Source of the DNA: an uncultured Alphaproteobacteria bacterium
GTDB taxonomy: Bacteria > Pseudomonadota > Alphaproteobacteria > Rickettsiales > UBA1997
Reading direction: 5' to 3'
DNA: 22,311 nucleotides
NCBI GenBank assembly: GCA_949298005.1
Contig: CASFUN010000015.1
Location: 1 to 22,311 of the forward strand
Numbering within the stretch: the first letter of the stretch is position 1; every line of letters starts with the position of its first letter. The translations under genes and the position numbers were made by a program. Shown here piece after piece: positions 1 to 8,143 of this stretch. The notes beneath the pieces are model-generated. The model did no database searches, had not been told where the DNA came from, and saw only the letters and a program-made list of their open reading frames with translations.

Positions 1-17
1 CAATTTTTTTATAAAGT

Positions 18-440
18 ATGACAGTAGAAAGAACACTTAGTATTATAAAACCTAACGCAATAGCCAGAAAACTAGAGGGACAGATTGTTTCAAAAATAGA
101 AAATGAAGGCTTTGAAATAATAACACAAAAAAAGTTATTAATGACAAAAGGGCAAGCGGAATTATTCTATAGAGAACATTCGGAAAAACCATTTTTTGAA
201 GAACTAGTAGAATTTATGTCAAGTGGATCTGTAGTTGCACAAGTTTTAGAGAAGGAAAATGCAGTGGTATCATATAGAACCCTAATGGGAGCTACAGATC
301 CAAAAACTGCAGAAAAAGGTACTATAAGAAAAGAATTTGGTACAAGTATAAAAGAAAATGCAGTGCATGGTTCGGAAAATCTTGAGAGTGCTTGGAGAGA
401 AATACATTTCTTCTTTAGTGATATAGAAATTAATAAGTAA
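18..440 (+). CDS. ndk: Nucleoside diphosphate kinase
   Basis: Transfers the gamma-phosphate between NTPs and NDPs through a phospho-histidine, balancing cytosolic nucleotide pools. The 140-residue length is normal for bacterial Ndk. The N-terminus carries the family opening (ERTLSIIKP, residues 4-12) and the active-site motif NAVHGSEN places the catalytic histidine at H117. The tail (ESAWREIHFFF) is also typical. The ATG at 18 is the only sensible start, with a weak purine stretch (aaag) just before it. The gene converges with gpmI, 31 bases away, and no clear terminator is visible between them. Its promoter lies outside the window. Confidence 0.97.
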   Translation: MTVERTLSIIKPNAIARKLEGQIVSKIENEGFEIITQKKLLMTKGQAELFYREHSEKPFFEELVEFMSSGSVVAQVLEKENAVVSYRTLMGATDPKTAEKGTIRKEFGTSIKENAVHGSENLESAWREIHFFFSDIEINK

Positions 441-471
441 AAATCATATATTTATACCTAAGATTGTGAGT

Positions 472-2004
472 TTATAATATTAAACTATTACCACTCATAA
501 TTTTAGGTTTTTCTATATTAAGTTCCTTTAGAATAGTTGGAGCAATATCAGCAAGACTACCTTGTTCTGCTAATTGAATATCTAAAATATTGTTTTTAAC
601 AACAATAAAAGGTACTTGATTTGTTGTATGGGTTGTACATGGTTGATTTTTGGATTCATCAAACATTTTTTCAATATTACCATGATCGGCTGTTATAAAT
701 ATTGTTCCATCTATATTTTTAACAGTCTTAACTAACTTTTCCAACTGTTCATCAATTATCTCAACAGCTTTTATAGCAGCTTCCATATTACCAGTATGGC
801 CGACCATATCTGGATTGGCGAAATTGACAACTATTAAATTATATTTTCTATTTTCTATAGAACTAATTAATTTTTCATTAACTTCCAAACAAGACATTTC
901 TGGTTTAAGGTCGTAAGTTGCAACAGCTGGCGATTTTACTAAAATCCTATCTTCACCTTCAAATTCTCTTTCAATACCTCCATTGAAAAAGAAAGTTACA
1001 TGAGCATATTTTTCCGTTTCAGCAATTCTTAATTGTTTAAGACCATTTTTTGAAATAATTTCGCCTAAAGATTCTGTTATTTGTTCGTTAGGAAACATAG
1101 TTTTTAAGTATTGACTATGTTCTACAGAATATTCAGTAAATTGAACCATATTTGAAAAATTTATAACCTTTGTTCTTTCAAAAATATTGAAATTAACTTG
1201 TCCGAGTGCCTGCGATAATTGTCTTGCTCTATCTGCTCTAAAATTACAGAATATAAATGCGTCGCCGTCCTTCATACCGCTGTAATCATTAACAGTAGTT
1301 GGTTCTAAAAATTCATCTGTTTTACTTAATTTATAGGAATTTTCTATAATTTCTATTGGGTTAAGTGTAGAACTTTTATTATCACCATTAACAATAATAT
1401 TGTACGCTTTTGAAATTCGATCCCAGTTTTTATCTCTATCCATTGCATAATATCTTCCACTTAATGTAGCTATTTTTATATTATTATAACCTTTAGTTTC
1501 TTCTTTAAATTTACTTATGTAATTTATAGCAGACATCTGGGGAGTATCTCTTCCATCTAAGAAACAATGTATAAATATGTTTATTTCGTTATCAGCAACA
1601 ACTTTGGCAATGGATATAATATGGTCTATATTGGAATGTACACCTCCATCAGAAAATAAACCTAGTAAATGTAAACTTCCTTTAGTTTCTTTTAATTTTT
1701 TAATTGTATCTTGTAATACAATATTATCTTGTACTTTTCCATCTTTTACTACTTTATTTATTTTTGGTAAATCTTGAAATATCACACGGCCTGATCCTAT
1801 GGTTGTATGTCCAACTTCAGAATTACCCATTTGACCATCTGGTAACCCTACAGCTAAACCCGATGCTTCTAATTTTGTGTTTGGATAATTTTTGATTAAA
1901 GAATTATAAAATGGAGTTTTAGCTTTGGCAATTGCAGAGTATTTTGTGTCATTTGTTAGACCCCAACCATCCAATATACAAAGAACTACGATTTTGTCAG
2001 ACAT
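472..2004 (-). CDS. gpmI: 2,3-bisphosphoglycerate-independent phosphoglycerate mutase
   Basis: Interconverts 3- and 2-phosphoglycerate in lower glycolysis/gluconeogenesis; cytosolic, with two metal ions (usually Mn2+). The 510 residues match the family. Visible motifs, in order, are LDGWG with metal ligand D12, GQMGNSEVGHTTIG with catalytic S62, FLDGRDTP, LSGRYYAMDRD, CNFRADRARQ, the metal-binding NPDMVGHTGN, TADHGN and TTHTTNQVPF. All the catalytic segments I can recognise are intact. The ATG at 2004 begins MSDKIVVLCILDGWG, the usual start. A good promoter match lies 25-53 bases upstream, so the gene probably has its own transcript although it follows lptG on the same strand. Rickettsia species lack glycolysis, so this step marks a metabolically less reduced lineage. 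Confidence 0.97.
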   Translation of the reverse strand: MSDKIVVLCILDGWGLTNDTKYSAIAKAKTPFYNSLIKNYPNTKLEASGLAVGLPDGQMGNSEVGHTTIGSGRVIFQDLPKINKVVKDGKVQDNIVLQDTIKKLKETKGSLHLLGLFSDGGVHSNIDHIISIAKVVADNEINIFIHCFLDGRDTPQMSAINYISKFKEETKGYNNIKIATLSGRYYAMDRDKNWDRISKAYNIIVNGDNKSSTLNPIEIIENSYKLSKTDEFLEPTTVNDYSGMKDGDAFIFCNFRADRARQLSQALGQVNFNIFERTKVINFSNMVQFTEYSVEHSQYLKTMFPNEQITESLGEIISKNGLKQLRIAETEKYAHVTFFFNGGIEREFEGEDRILVKSPAVATYDLKPEMSCLEVNEKLISSIENRKYNLIVVNFANPDMVGHTGNMEAAIKAVEIIDEQLEKLVKTVKNIDGTIFITADHGNIEKMFDESKNQPCTTHTTNQVPFIVVKNNILDIQLAEQGSLADIAPTILKELNIEKPKIMSGNSLIL

Positions 2005-2028
2005 GTGAAAAATTGAATTAATATTAAT

Positions 2029-2057
2029 ATTGTATCTTAATTGAGTTTTATTTTCAA
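2029..2057 (-). promoter_or_regulatory. Candidate sigma70 promoter of gpmI
   Basis: On the minus strand TTGAAA (2057-2052) is followed by a 17-base spacer and TACAAT (2034-2029). This is 5/6 plus 5/6 consensus matches at the ideal spacing, placing initiation near 2022, about 18 bases before the gpmI ATG. AT-rich DNA gives chance matches, but the fit and location in the 98-base lptG-gpmI gap support it. Confidence 0.55.
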
Positions 2058-2102
2058 GCTTTGTTTGAGATAAATTACAATTAGTTGGATATTAAGAGAA
2101 AT

Positions 2103-3224
2103 TTAAACTAATTCAATTTTCTTAATTACTGCTTTTAAAATAAAAAGTAAGATAAAAATAGAAAATGATAAGTTTGAATGTGAGTATACCAAATCTCCAA
2201 CCGCTAATTCAGATATAATTGACCTTATGATGAAGAGAGTTATAGTCATAATTATAACTTTAAGAGTAATCAACATATTTTTAGAATTTCTTTGATCAAT
2301 TCTTAAACTTGTAAAAATAAAACATACTATAAATACAAAATAAAATGGTTTTGAAATAAAATTAAACATGTTAGCTTCAAATTTTTTTGTATTAAGTCCA
2401 GCTATTTTATAATCATTAATTAGTTTTTTTATTAATAAAAATGGAATTAGTTTTAGTTTTTCATATTTATTTAAAAGTTGTTTTTTAATAAATTTATTAT
2501 CCATATTTGTTATCATTACAATCTTATCCACATAATGATTTAATTCATTTTTTTCTATATAAAATAGGTTATTAAATGTAATTTCATTATCTGTTATTGA
2601 CATGTTATCAGCAGTAATTTTTTTTGTTAGTTTTCCATTTTCATCTATTAGTAGTCCATCAATTGTTTCAAAAATTAGTTCATCATCTATAAAAACTTTA
2701 TCACTCTTTATAATTAAATCCTCTCCATCTGCTAATTTTAAATTTAACCATATACCACTTTTAGATTCTAAAAATTTAGCCTTTACATTTTTACCCATAG
2801 ATTTTAAAAATAATTCTTCAGATATATTATATAATTTTACAGATAATCTATTAAATAAAGTTATATCTAAAAAACCTATAATTATAGCAAAAGTAACTAT
2901 GGACTTTAGTACTTTCCATGGAGAATAATTGGACATATACATTATAATTAGCTCATTCTTTTCAGAAATTCGCATGAGCTCAAAATTAATTGCTAAAGCT
3001 AAAATAAAGAACATAATGACCTCAAGTATTGGTAATGAACGATAGGTTATTATCTTTATAGCAACAAAGTGATTTATTGAATATTTTTGTATTTTGCTAG
3101 AAAATTCAAAGAAATTAACCATAAATACTATCATAAAAGATATTACAAATATTAATGAAAACATTTTTAATAAATTTTTGATCAAATATCTTGATAATTT
3201 AGTTGGCAAAATTTTTTCTATCAT
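2103..3224 (-). CDS. lptG: LPS export ABC transporter permease LptG
   Basis: One of two inner-membrane permeases of the LptB2FG complex, which extracts lipopolysaccharide from the inner membrane and passes it to LptC/LptA. The 373 residues show the YjgP/YjgQ layout: N-terminal membrane helices around residues 18-36 and 50-70, a conserved segment ISEKNELIIMYMSNYSPW, a central periplasmic beta-rich domain (about 130-260), and three C-terminal helices. I call it LptG rather than LptF because SGIWLNLKLADGEDLIIKSD resembles the LptG GLWAKDG..FVYIERV segment and the C-terminal ISKPFYFVFIVCFIFTSLR resembles LptG. It overlaps the 3' end of lptF by 26 bases, so translation is probably coupled. Confidence 0.9.
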   Translation of the reverse strand: MIEKILPTKLSRYLIKNLLKMFSLIFVISFMIVFMVNFFEFSSKIQKYSINHFVAIKIITYRSLPILEVIMFFILALAINFELMRISEKNELIIMYMSNYSPWKVLKSIVTFAIIIGFLDITLFNRLSVKLYNISEELFLKSMGKNVKAKFLESKSGIWLNLKLADGEDLIIKSDKVFIDDELIFETIDGLLIDENGKLTKKITADNMSITDNEITFNNLFYIEKNELNHYVDKIVMITNMDNKFIKKQLLNKYEKLKLIPFLLIKKLINDYKIAGLNTKKFEANMFNFISKPFYFVFIVCFIFTSLRIDQRNSKNMLITLKVIIMTITLFIIRSIISELAVGDLVYSHSNLSFSIFILLFILKAVIKKIELV

Positions 3225-4374
3225 CTTTAATCACTTCGGCTATTATGTAAAAAATTGGTAATATAATAGATAAAACCATTATGTAGAGTCCTAAAATTTT
3301 GTTCTGAGCTAAGTTATATGAATATGTAAAAGCAGCAAAAATTAAAAGATCTATAATAAATATTAATACACTAAAAATATTTTTCTCATATTTTGAAAAA
3401 CTAACATTTAGTACTATAATTGCACTTAATAAAGACAATACTAATGATAGTAAAGGATTTATAAACCTATATAGAATTTCAGATATAATTTTGAAATTTT
3501 TGTTTTCTAATTTAATTAAATTTTTAACTGTAAGAAAACTAATATCATTAGTATTTTTATCAATTTTTTTAATAGAAAAGAAATCTTCTAAATTTATAGT
3601 ATATTCTTCAAAAAATAATGTTTTTGTTCTTGTATTATAATTATTATTTTTGTTTAATAAGCATATATTTCCATTATATAATTTTAAAAAGCTATCATCT
3701 ATTACCTCACATGTTTCCGAATAAATTAGCTTATTACCATTCTTTTCATCATTTATAGATATAACTAAAGTTTTTATCTTATTATCATCTCTACTGCTTG
3801 AATAAATCTTGAAATTATCAAAACTTCTAAAATCTCTACTATTTAGTATAATGTTTACAAAATTTCTTTTTAGTAAATTGACAGCTTGTTCAAAAGCTAA
3901 ATTCGCCTTTGGTATAAGACTAAACATAATAAAATAAGAAAACATGCAAACTATTAGTCCAGATATAAATGGTGATATGATTAATTTTCTTTTATTAAGA
4001 CCAGAATTTCTAAGTATTACTAATTCATTATTTTGGCTTATCCTGGTATAGTAAATTATTGTAGCTATAGAAGAGCAGATTGGTATAACTAAAATTAAAA
4101 TATTTGGTAGAATAGATGATGTTATCTTTATAAAATCTATTAAACTTAGCCCATAATTTGTTATATAATCAAAATAGCCAATAGACCTAGTTAGCCACAC
4201 AATACAAGATATTAAAAAAATAGATATACATAAATATCTTAATAAATTTTTTATAAGATAGACATTGTACTTCCTTAATATCAAACTTGTTTTCTTTTTT
4301 TTAATAAATATAGTGTAACTTAAATAAAGTTTTAAGTAAATAGATAAATGAATGATGGTATAAAGTCTGTACAT
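3199..4374 (-). CDS. lptF: LPS export ABC transporter permease LptF
   Basis: Partner permease of LptG in the inner-membrane LptB2FG exporter. It shows N-terminal helices, the conserved ISQNNELVILRNSGLNKRKL segment, a periplasmic domain, and C-terminal helices beginning RFINPLLSLVLSLLSAIIVL. The start is uncertain. The only in-frame ATG (4374) gives 391 residues with about 30 extra Lys/Tyr/Ile-rich residues, and it lies inside the opposing ileS remnant. Family homology begins near LRKYNVYLIKNLL, so a TTG at 4284 (361 residues) is at least as likely and is better placed below a promoter candidate at 4307-4335. The lptF-lptG order is the usual one. Confidence 0.88.
   Translation of the reverse strand: MYRLYTIIHLSIYLKLYLSYTIFIKKKKTSLILRKYNVYLIKNLLRYLCISIFLISCIVWLTRSIGYFDYITNYGLSLIDFIKITSSILPNILILVIPICSSIATIIYYTRISQNNELVILRNSGLNKRKLIISPFISGLIVCMFSYFIMFSLIPKANLAFEQAVNLLKRNFVNIILNSRDFRSFDNFKIYSSSRDDNKIKTLVISINDEKNGNKLIYSETCEVIDDSFLKLYNGNICLLNKNNNYNTRTKTLFFEEYTINLEDFFSIKKIDKNTNDISFLTVKNLIKLENKNFKIISEILYRFINPLLSLVLSLLSAIIVLNVSFSKYEKNIFSVLIFIIDLLIFAAFTYSYNLAQNKILGLYIMVLSIILPIFYIIAEVIKDDRKNFAN
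4287..4314 (+). promoter_or_regulatory. Weak candidate promoter for the ileS remnant and plus-strand run
   Basis: TTGTTT (4287-4292), a 16-base spacer and TATAGT (4309-4314) point rightwards and would start RNA near 4321, ahead of the truncated ileS reading frame at 4348 and the gene run from 5157. It overlaps the leftward lptF candidate, making a compact divergent control region. This is a pattern match in AT-rich DNA only. Confidence 0.3.
4307..4335 (-). promoter_or_regulatory. Weak candidate promoter for lptF-lptG
   Basis: On the minus strand TTAAAA (4335-4330), a 17-base spacer and TATATT (4312-4307) would start RNA near 4300, just ahead of the alternative TTG start of lptF at 4284. Support comes from spacing and position only; the -35 match is modest and the region is almost all A and T. 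Confidence 0.3.
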
Positions 4375-5151
4375 TTACAGAATTTTCCAAAAATTAACGA
4401 TTTTGAGACAGATAAACAGCTTATTGATAAAATGGATAAAGTAAGATCCATATGTAGTTGTGCTCTTTTTATAAGAGATAAAAATAATTTAAGAGTAAGA
4501 TTACCATTAAATAAAATAACAATAATAACAGCAGATGTAGATGGTATCAAAGAATTTTCGAATATAATCCTTGATGAAATCAATGTAAAAAATATTGAAT
4601 TCAATAAGAATATTAATGATTTTGCATCAAATAAACTTGTATTAGACTTTAAAAAAATAGGCTCTAAAGTTGGTAGTAAAATGCCTGAAATAATAAAAGC
4701 AACCAAAAATAGAGAATGGGAAATTAATAATAATAAACTTATGATTTGTGGTTTTGTATTAGACGAAAACGAATTCAAGCTAACTCTTGAGCCTAAACAA
4801 GTCGATACATTTGTAGTTGATAATTATGATATTTTGATACAATTAGATTTAAAAATAACGAGAGAGTTAGAACAAGAAGGAATAGTAAGAGACCTAGTTA
4901 GGATAATACAACAATTTAGAAAAGATGCAGACTTAAATGTATCAGATAAAATAGAATTGAGTATTTATACATATTATGATTTTCTTACCGAGTCAGTGGA
5001 AAAATTTACAAGCTATATATCCGAACAAACATTGGCTAAATCATTAAGCGTTTTTCCCATAGATAAAGCTAATAATAGTTTTGATGGATTTAAATTTAAT
5101 GAAACATTAAATAGCAATAAAATTACAGTTAACTTTAGGGTAATAAATTAA
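4348..5151 (+). pseudogene. ileS: 5'-truncated isoleucyl-tRNA synthetase (C-terminal 267 residues)
   Basis: The reading frame matches only the C-terminal quarter of a class I IleRS of about 1,050-1,090 residues. Homology begins at once with SVHLQNFP and runs through KMDKVRSICSCALFIRDK and LRVRLPLNK (anticodon-binding region) into the C-terminal domain with LDFKKIGSKVGSKMPEI and ITRELEQEGIVRDLVRIIQQ. The Rossmann fold, HIGH and KMSKS motifs and editing domain are absent, and an in-frame TAA sits immediately before the ATG, so it cannot charge tRNA. The retained part is an undamaged open frame with conserved motifs. Either it is a recent remnant of a rearrangement or duplication that joined ileS to lptF, or it is a retained stand-alone domain. 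A full ileS must exist elsewhere if the cell makes its own IleRS. The GT4 gene starts 5 bases after its stop. Confidence 0.75.
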
Positions 5152-5156
5152 CTATC

Positions 5157-6317
5157 ATGGTAAAAAATAAAAATATTCTATTTGTTGTTCCAACCATGAA
5201 TAGTGGCGGTGTAGAAGTGGGAATTATAGAATTTGCAAAAAAAAATTACGAAACAAAAGACTTAAATTTATTTTTAGTATCAGATGGTGGTTTATTAATT
5301 AGTAAACTAATTCATTATGGAGTAAAGTGTTTTAGTATTAATGTAAAAAGTAAAAATCCTTTGGTAATTCTAAACAATATAAAAAAGCTAAAGAAAATCA
5401 TAAAAGACGAAAAGATAGATATAGTTCAAGTAGAATCAAGAGCTCCAGCCTGGAGTTGTTATTATGCTTGTAAATATCTAAAAGTCCCACTTATAAATGT
5501 GGTTCAATTTAATGGAATATTCAAAAAAAGTTCCTTTTTGAAAAAAAAATATAATTCAATAATGCTCAAAGGGGATAGGATTATAACGGTTTCTAATGCC
5601 GTAAAAAATGCTATAACAATCAACTATAAAAACTTTTTAAAAAATGTAAAAGGTAATAAAAAAATAATAGATGTTATACATAGAGGTATTGATACAGATA
5701 TATATAATCAAAAAAATGTAAACGAAAACCGAAAACTTATCTTACAATCAAAATTTAATTTACCTGATGATAAAATTATAATAACACTTCCAGGAAGGTT
5801 TACAGAGCAGAAAGGTCAAAAATATTTTTTAAAAGTTTTAAAGAATTTAAAATATGATAATTATATATGTATTATGATTGGTGATACAAAAAAAAATCCA
5901 AAATATGTCAAAGAAATTGAAAAAATTATATACAAATATAAATTAGAAAATCATGTAAAAATATGCGAAAATATAAATGATATGCCAGCTTTGTATGTTT
6001 TATCAAATATAATTGTATCGCCTAGTATAATGCCTGAAGCATTTGGTAGAATCTCAATTGAAGCACAGTCAATGGAAAAAATATTTATTGGAACTAATAT
6101 AGGTGGCAATTTTGAAACTGTTATAGATAATGAGACCGGTTTTTTAGCATCATCGAAAGATCCAGTTAAATTTGCTACGATTATAGATAATATTATAAAT
6201 ATGGATCAAGATAAGTTAAATCAAATAAGAAAAAATGCTAGAAGAAATGTTATAGAAAATTATACATTTGATACTATGTATAACAAAATGTTAGATATAT
6301 ACAACAATATAAGATAA
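5157..6317 (+). CDS. GT4-family glycosyltransferase
   Basis: A retaining GT-B glycosyltransferase that would move a sugar from a nucleotide-sugar donor to a lipid or glycan acceptor, probably at the cytosolic face of the inner membrane. The 386 residues have the N-terminal domain opening NILFVVPTMNSGGVE with its glycine-rich loop (residues 6-20), a mid-protein donor-domain start LPGRFTEQKGQKYFL (about 211-225), and the EX7E donor-binding motif PEAFGRISIE (E294 and E302) followed by GGNFETVIDNETGFL. Acceptor and sugar cannot be read from sequence. It sits 5 bases after the ileS remnant and 6 bases before acpS, so it is very likely co-transcribed. LPS or other surface-glycan synthesis fits the nearby lptFG and gtr-like genes, by inference. 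Confidence 0.9.
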   Translation: MVKNKNILFVVPTMNSGGVEVGIIEFAKKNYETKDLNLFLVSDGGLLISKLIHYGVKCFSINVKSKNPLVILNNIKKLKKIIKDEKIDIVQVESRAPAWSCYYACKYLKVPLINVVQFNGIFKKSSFLKKKYNSIMLKGDRIITVSNAVKNAITINYKNFLKNVKGNKKIIDVIHRGIDTDIYNQKNVNENRKLILQSKFNLPDDKIIITLPGRFTEQKGQKYFLKVLKNLKYDNYICIMIGDTKKNPKYVKEIEKIIYKYKLENHVKICENINDMPALYVLSNIIVSPSIMPEAFGRISIEAQSMEKIFIGTNIGGNFETVIDNETGFLASSKDPVKFATIIDNIINMDQDKLNQIRKNARRNVIENYTFDTMYNKMLDIYNNIR

Positions 6318-6323
6318 AGTATA

Positions 6324-6719
6324 ATGATTTTAGGTGTTGGAATTGATTTAATTGATATTGATAGGATTAGAAAGGTAAATGATAAATACGGTAAAAAATT
6401 TGTAATAAAAATACTTTCAGATGAAGAGAAAAAAATTTTTGACACAATAGAAATAAAGAAAAAAAAAAATAACTTTTTAGCTAAAAGATTTTCTGCCAAG
6501 GAATCATTTCTAAAAGCATTAGGAATTGGTCTAGGACATGGTATTGAATTTTCTGATATAAGTATAATAAATAATTCATATGGCAAGCCAGAAATATACT
6601 TAAACAAAAAAGCTAAAAATATTGTTGAAAACTTGTATAAAAGTGATATAATAAATTTTGCTATTTCAATAACTGATGAAAAGAATTTAATCAATACCAT
6701 AACAATAATTTCAAACTAA
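6324..6719 (+). CDS. acpS: Holo-[acyl-carrier-protein] synthase
   Basis: Transfers 4'-phosphopantetheine from CoA to apo-ACP, activating fatty acid and lipid A synthesis. The 131 residues match AcpS. ILGVGIDLIDIDRI contains the Mg2+ ligand D8, and FLAKRFSAKESFLKALGIGL contains E60, the second metal ligand. GKPEIYL and the C-terminal FAISITDE strand are also present. Codons 44-50 are encoded across a run of 11 adenines (6459-6469) that reads Lys-Lys-Lys-Asn; the frame is intact there, but the tract is prone to replication and transcription slippage. It lies 6 bases after the glycosyltransferase and 9 bases before the TraX-like gene. Confidence 0.95.
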   Translation: MILGVGIDLIDIDRIRKVNDKYGKKFVIKILSDEEKKIFDTIEIKKKKNNFLAKRFSAKESFLKALGIGLGHGIEFSDISIINNSYGKPEIYLNKKAKNIVENLYKSDIINFAISITDEKNLINTITIISN

Positions 6720-6728
6720 GGTAACAAA

Positions 6729-7472
6729 ATGAATAGTTTTATTTTTGAAAGAATGAATAGAAAATATAATACATATGATATTATAAAGGACATAGCTTTT
6801 ATAACAATGATAATTGATCATATAGGCTACTATCTAATGCCAAAGTTATTAGTTCTGAGACTTATAGGTCGCATATCTGCTGTATTATATGCAATATCAT
6901 TCGGTATAAACAAACATAGAAATATGAACAAATTATTTACATTCGCTGTAGTAACATCTCTAGTTCAAATGTTTATGTTAGGTATGATTTTTCCGTTGAA
7001 TATTTTCTTTAATTTTTTTGTTTCAGCATTATTAATAGATTATATTGAGTTAATATATAATAAATATCCATATATATTTTTATGTATATTTTTAACATTA
7101 CTATTTCCACTTGGTGTTATAACCGATCAAGTAACTGAATATGGAATTTTTCTCACATTTCTTATGTTTTGCGGTAGAATTTTCATAAAGAATAAAAAAG
7201 ACAAAAAAGATTTAATAACAACCATAATAATATTTATTATATATTTTATATATTCTGCAAATAATTTCAAATTTAGTGTAATTCAATCTAGTATACTCTT
7301 TGTATTTTTAACATGTATTTATATAAATATGTTTGATTTCAAAATAAAAGATATTGAACATGTTAAGTGTGAAACATTACTATTAGTACTTTCCAGATAC
7401 TCAATGGAATTATTTTTAATACAAACAATAATTTTTTCTTATTTACTTAAAGCATTAATATGGCTATATTAG
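6729..7472 (+). CDS. TraX-family integral membrane protein
   Basis: Matches the TraX family, whose founding member N-acetylates F-pilin in the membrane; most chromosomal members have unknown substrates. The 247 residues open with the family signature IIKDIAFITMIIDHIGYYL (conserved D30-H31) followed by RLIGRISAVLYAISFGI, then about seven to eight hydrophobic segments with a Lys-rich loop near 155-162. A good ribosome-binding site (aaggtaac) precedes the ATG. No conjugation genes are in this window, so a pilus role is not supported. An acyl- or acetyl-transferase acting on a surface component would fit the glycan genes nearby, but that is inference. It overlaps trmB by 13 bases. Confidence 0.8.
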   Translation: MNSFIFERMNRKYNTYDIIKDIAFITMIIDHIGYYLMPKLLVLRLIGRISAVLYAISFGINKHRNMNKLFTFAVVTSLVQMFMLGMIFPLNIFFNFFVSALLIDYIELIYNKYPYIFLCIFLTLLFPLGVITDQVTEYGIFLTFLMFCGRIFIKNKKDKKDLITTIIIFIIYFIYSANNFKFSVIQSSILFVFLTCIYINMFDFKIKDIEHVKCETLLLVLSRYSMELFLIQTIIFSYLLKALIWLY

Positions 7473-8143
7473 ATAACAAACAAAATATAAGAAGCTTCGG
7501 CAGAATAAACGGCAGAGCTTGCGGCGAAAAAACAAATCAAATATTAAATAACGTTTTACCAAAATATACATTTGGTACAAAAGAAATAGACATAAAAAAA
7601 TGTAACTATCTTGAAGTAGGATTTGGTTATGGAGAAAGCTTATTTAAAAGAGCATTGGTTGATGTAGATACAAATTATATTGGTTGTGAAATATATTCGA
7701 AAGGAGTAGCTAATTTAGTTGAATTAATAGAAAAATATTCAATTAAAAACATTAAAATTTTCAATGGTGATGCTAGGATTTTATTGGAAGATATACCAAA
7801 TAATAGTCTTGATAAAATATTTATTATTTATCCAGATCCATGGCCGAAAAAGAAACAAAATAAAAGAAGAATTATAAATGAGAAATTTTTAGAACTTGTT
7901 CACAAAAAATTAAAAAAATACGGGATGTTATTCTTTGCAACTGATATTACTGATTATGCTGACTGGACTCTTGAAAAAATAAATAACACTAACTTATTTG
8001 TGTCTAATTTTTCAAGTTTATCGGAAGTTAAAAAAGAACCATTATGGTGGGTAAAGACAAAATATCAGAAAAAAGCTTTAAATGAGTCAAGGGAAAGTTA
8101 TTTTATGGAATTTACAGCAATAAATATAGCAGAAAATGAGTAA
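7460..8143 (+). CDS. trmB: tRNA (guanine-N7-)-methyltransferase
   Basis: Uses S-adenosylmethionine to form m7G46 in the variable loop of tRNAs. The 227 residues carry the N-terminal RSFGRINGR block (11-19), SAM motif I LEVGFGYGES (51-60), the acidic SAM ribose contact GCEIYSKG (75-82), the family hallmark IYPDPWPKKK (123-132) with its following RR, and the C-terminal TKYQKKALNESRESYFMEF substrate-binding segment. The ATG at 7460 lies inside the end of the TraX-like gene and is the natural start for the RSFGRI block. The next gene, thiN, overlaps it by 8 bases, so coupled translation is likely. Confidence 0.96.
   Translation: MAILDNKQNIRSFGRINGRACGEKTNQILNNVLPKYTFGTKEIDIKKCNYLEVGFGYGESLFKRALVDVDTNYIGCEIYSKGVANLVELIEKYSIKNIKIFNGDARILLEDIPNNSLDKIFIIYPDPWPKKKQNKRRIINEKFLELVHKKLKKYGMLFFATDITDYADWTLEKINNTNLFVSNFSSLSEVKKEPLWWVKTKYQKKALNESRESYFMEFTAINIAENE

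Noticed and set aside
2085..2120. AATTAGTT/AACTAATT inverted repeat at the end of lptG as a terminator
   Set aside because: The loop is about 19 bases, it overlaps the stop codon, and no T-tract follows on the minus strand.
4320..4350. Insertion sequence end explaining the ileS truncation
   Set aside because: No transposase, terminal inverted repeats or target-site duplication are visible around the junction.
4332..4778. 148-residue minus-strand open frame opposite the ileS remnant
   Set aside because: Antisense shadow of the IleRS frame, Leu/Ser/Ile-rich with no family motif and no ribosome site.
6260..6700. 146-residue minus-strand open frame opposite acpS
   Set aside because: Antisense shadow: acpS has full catalytic motifs on the plus strand, and the opposite frame is hydrophobic low complexity.
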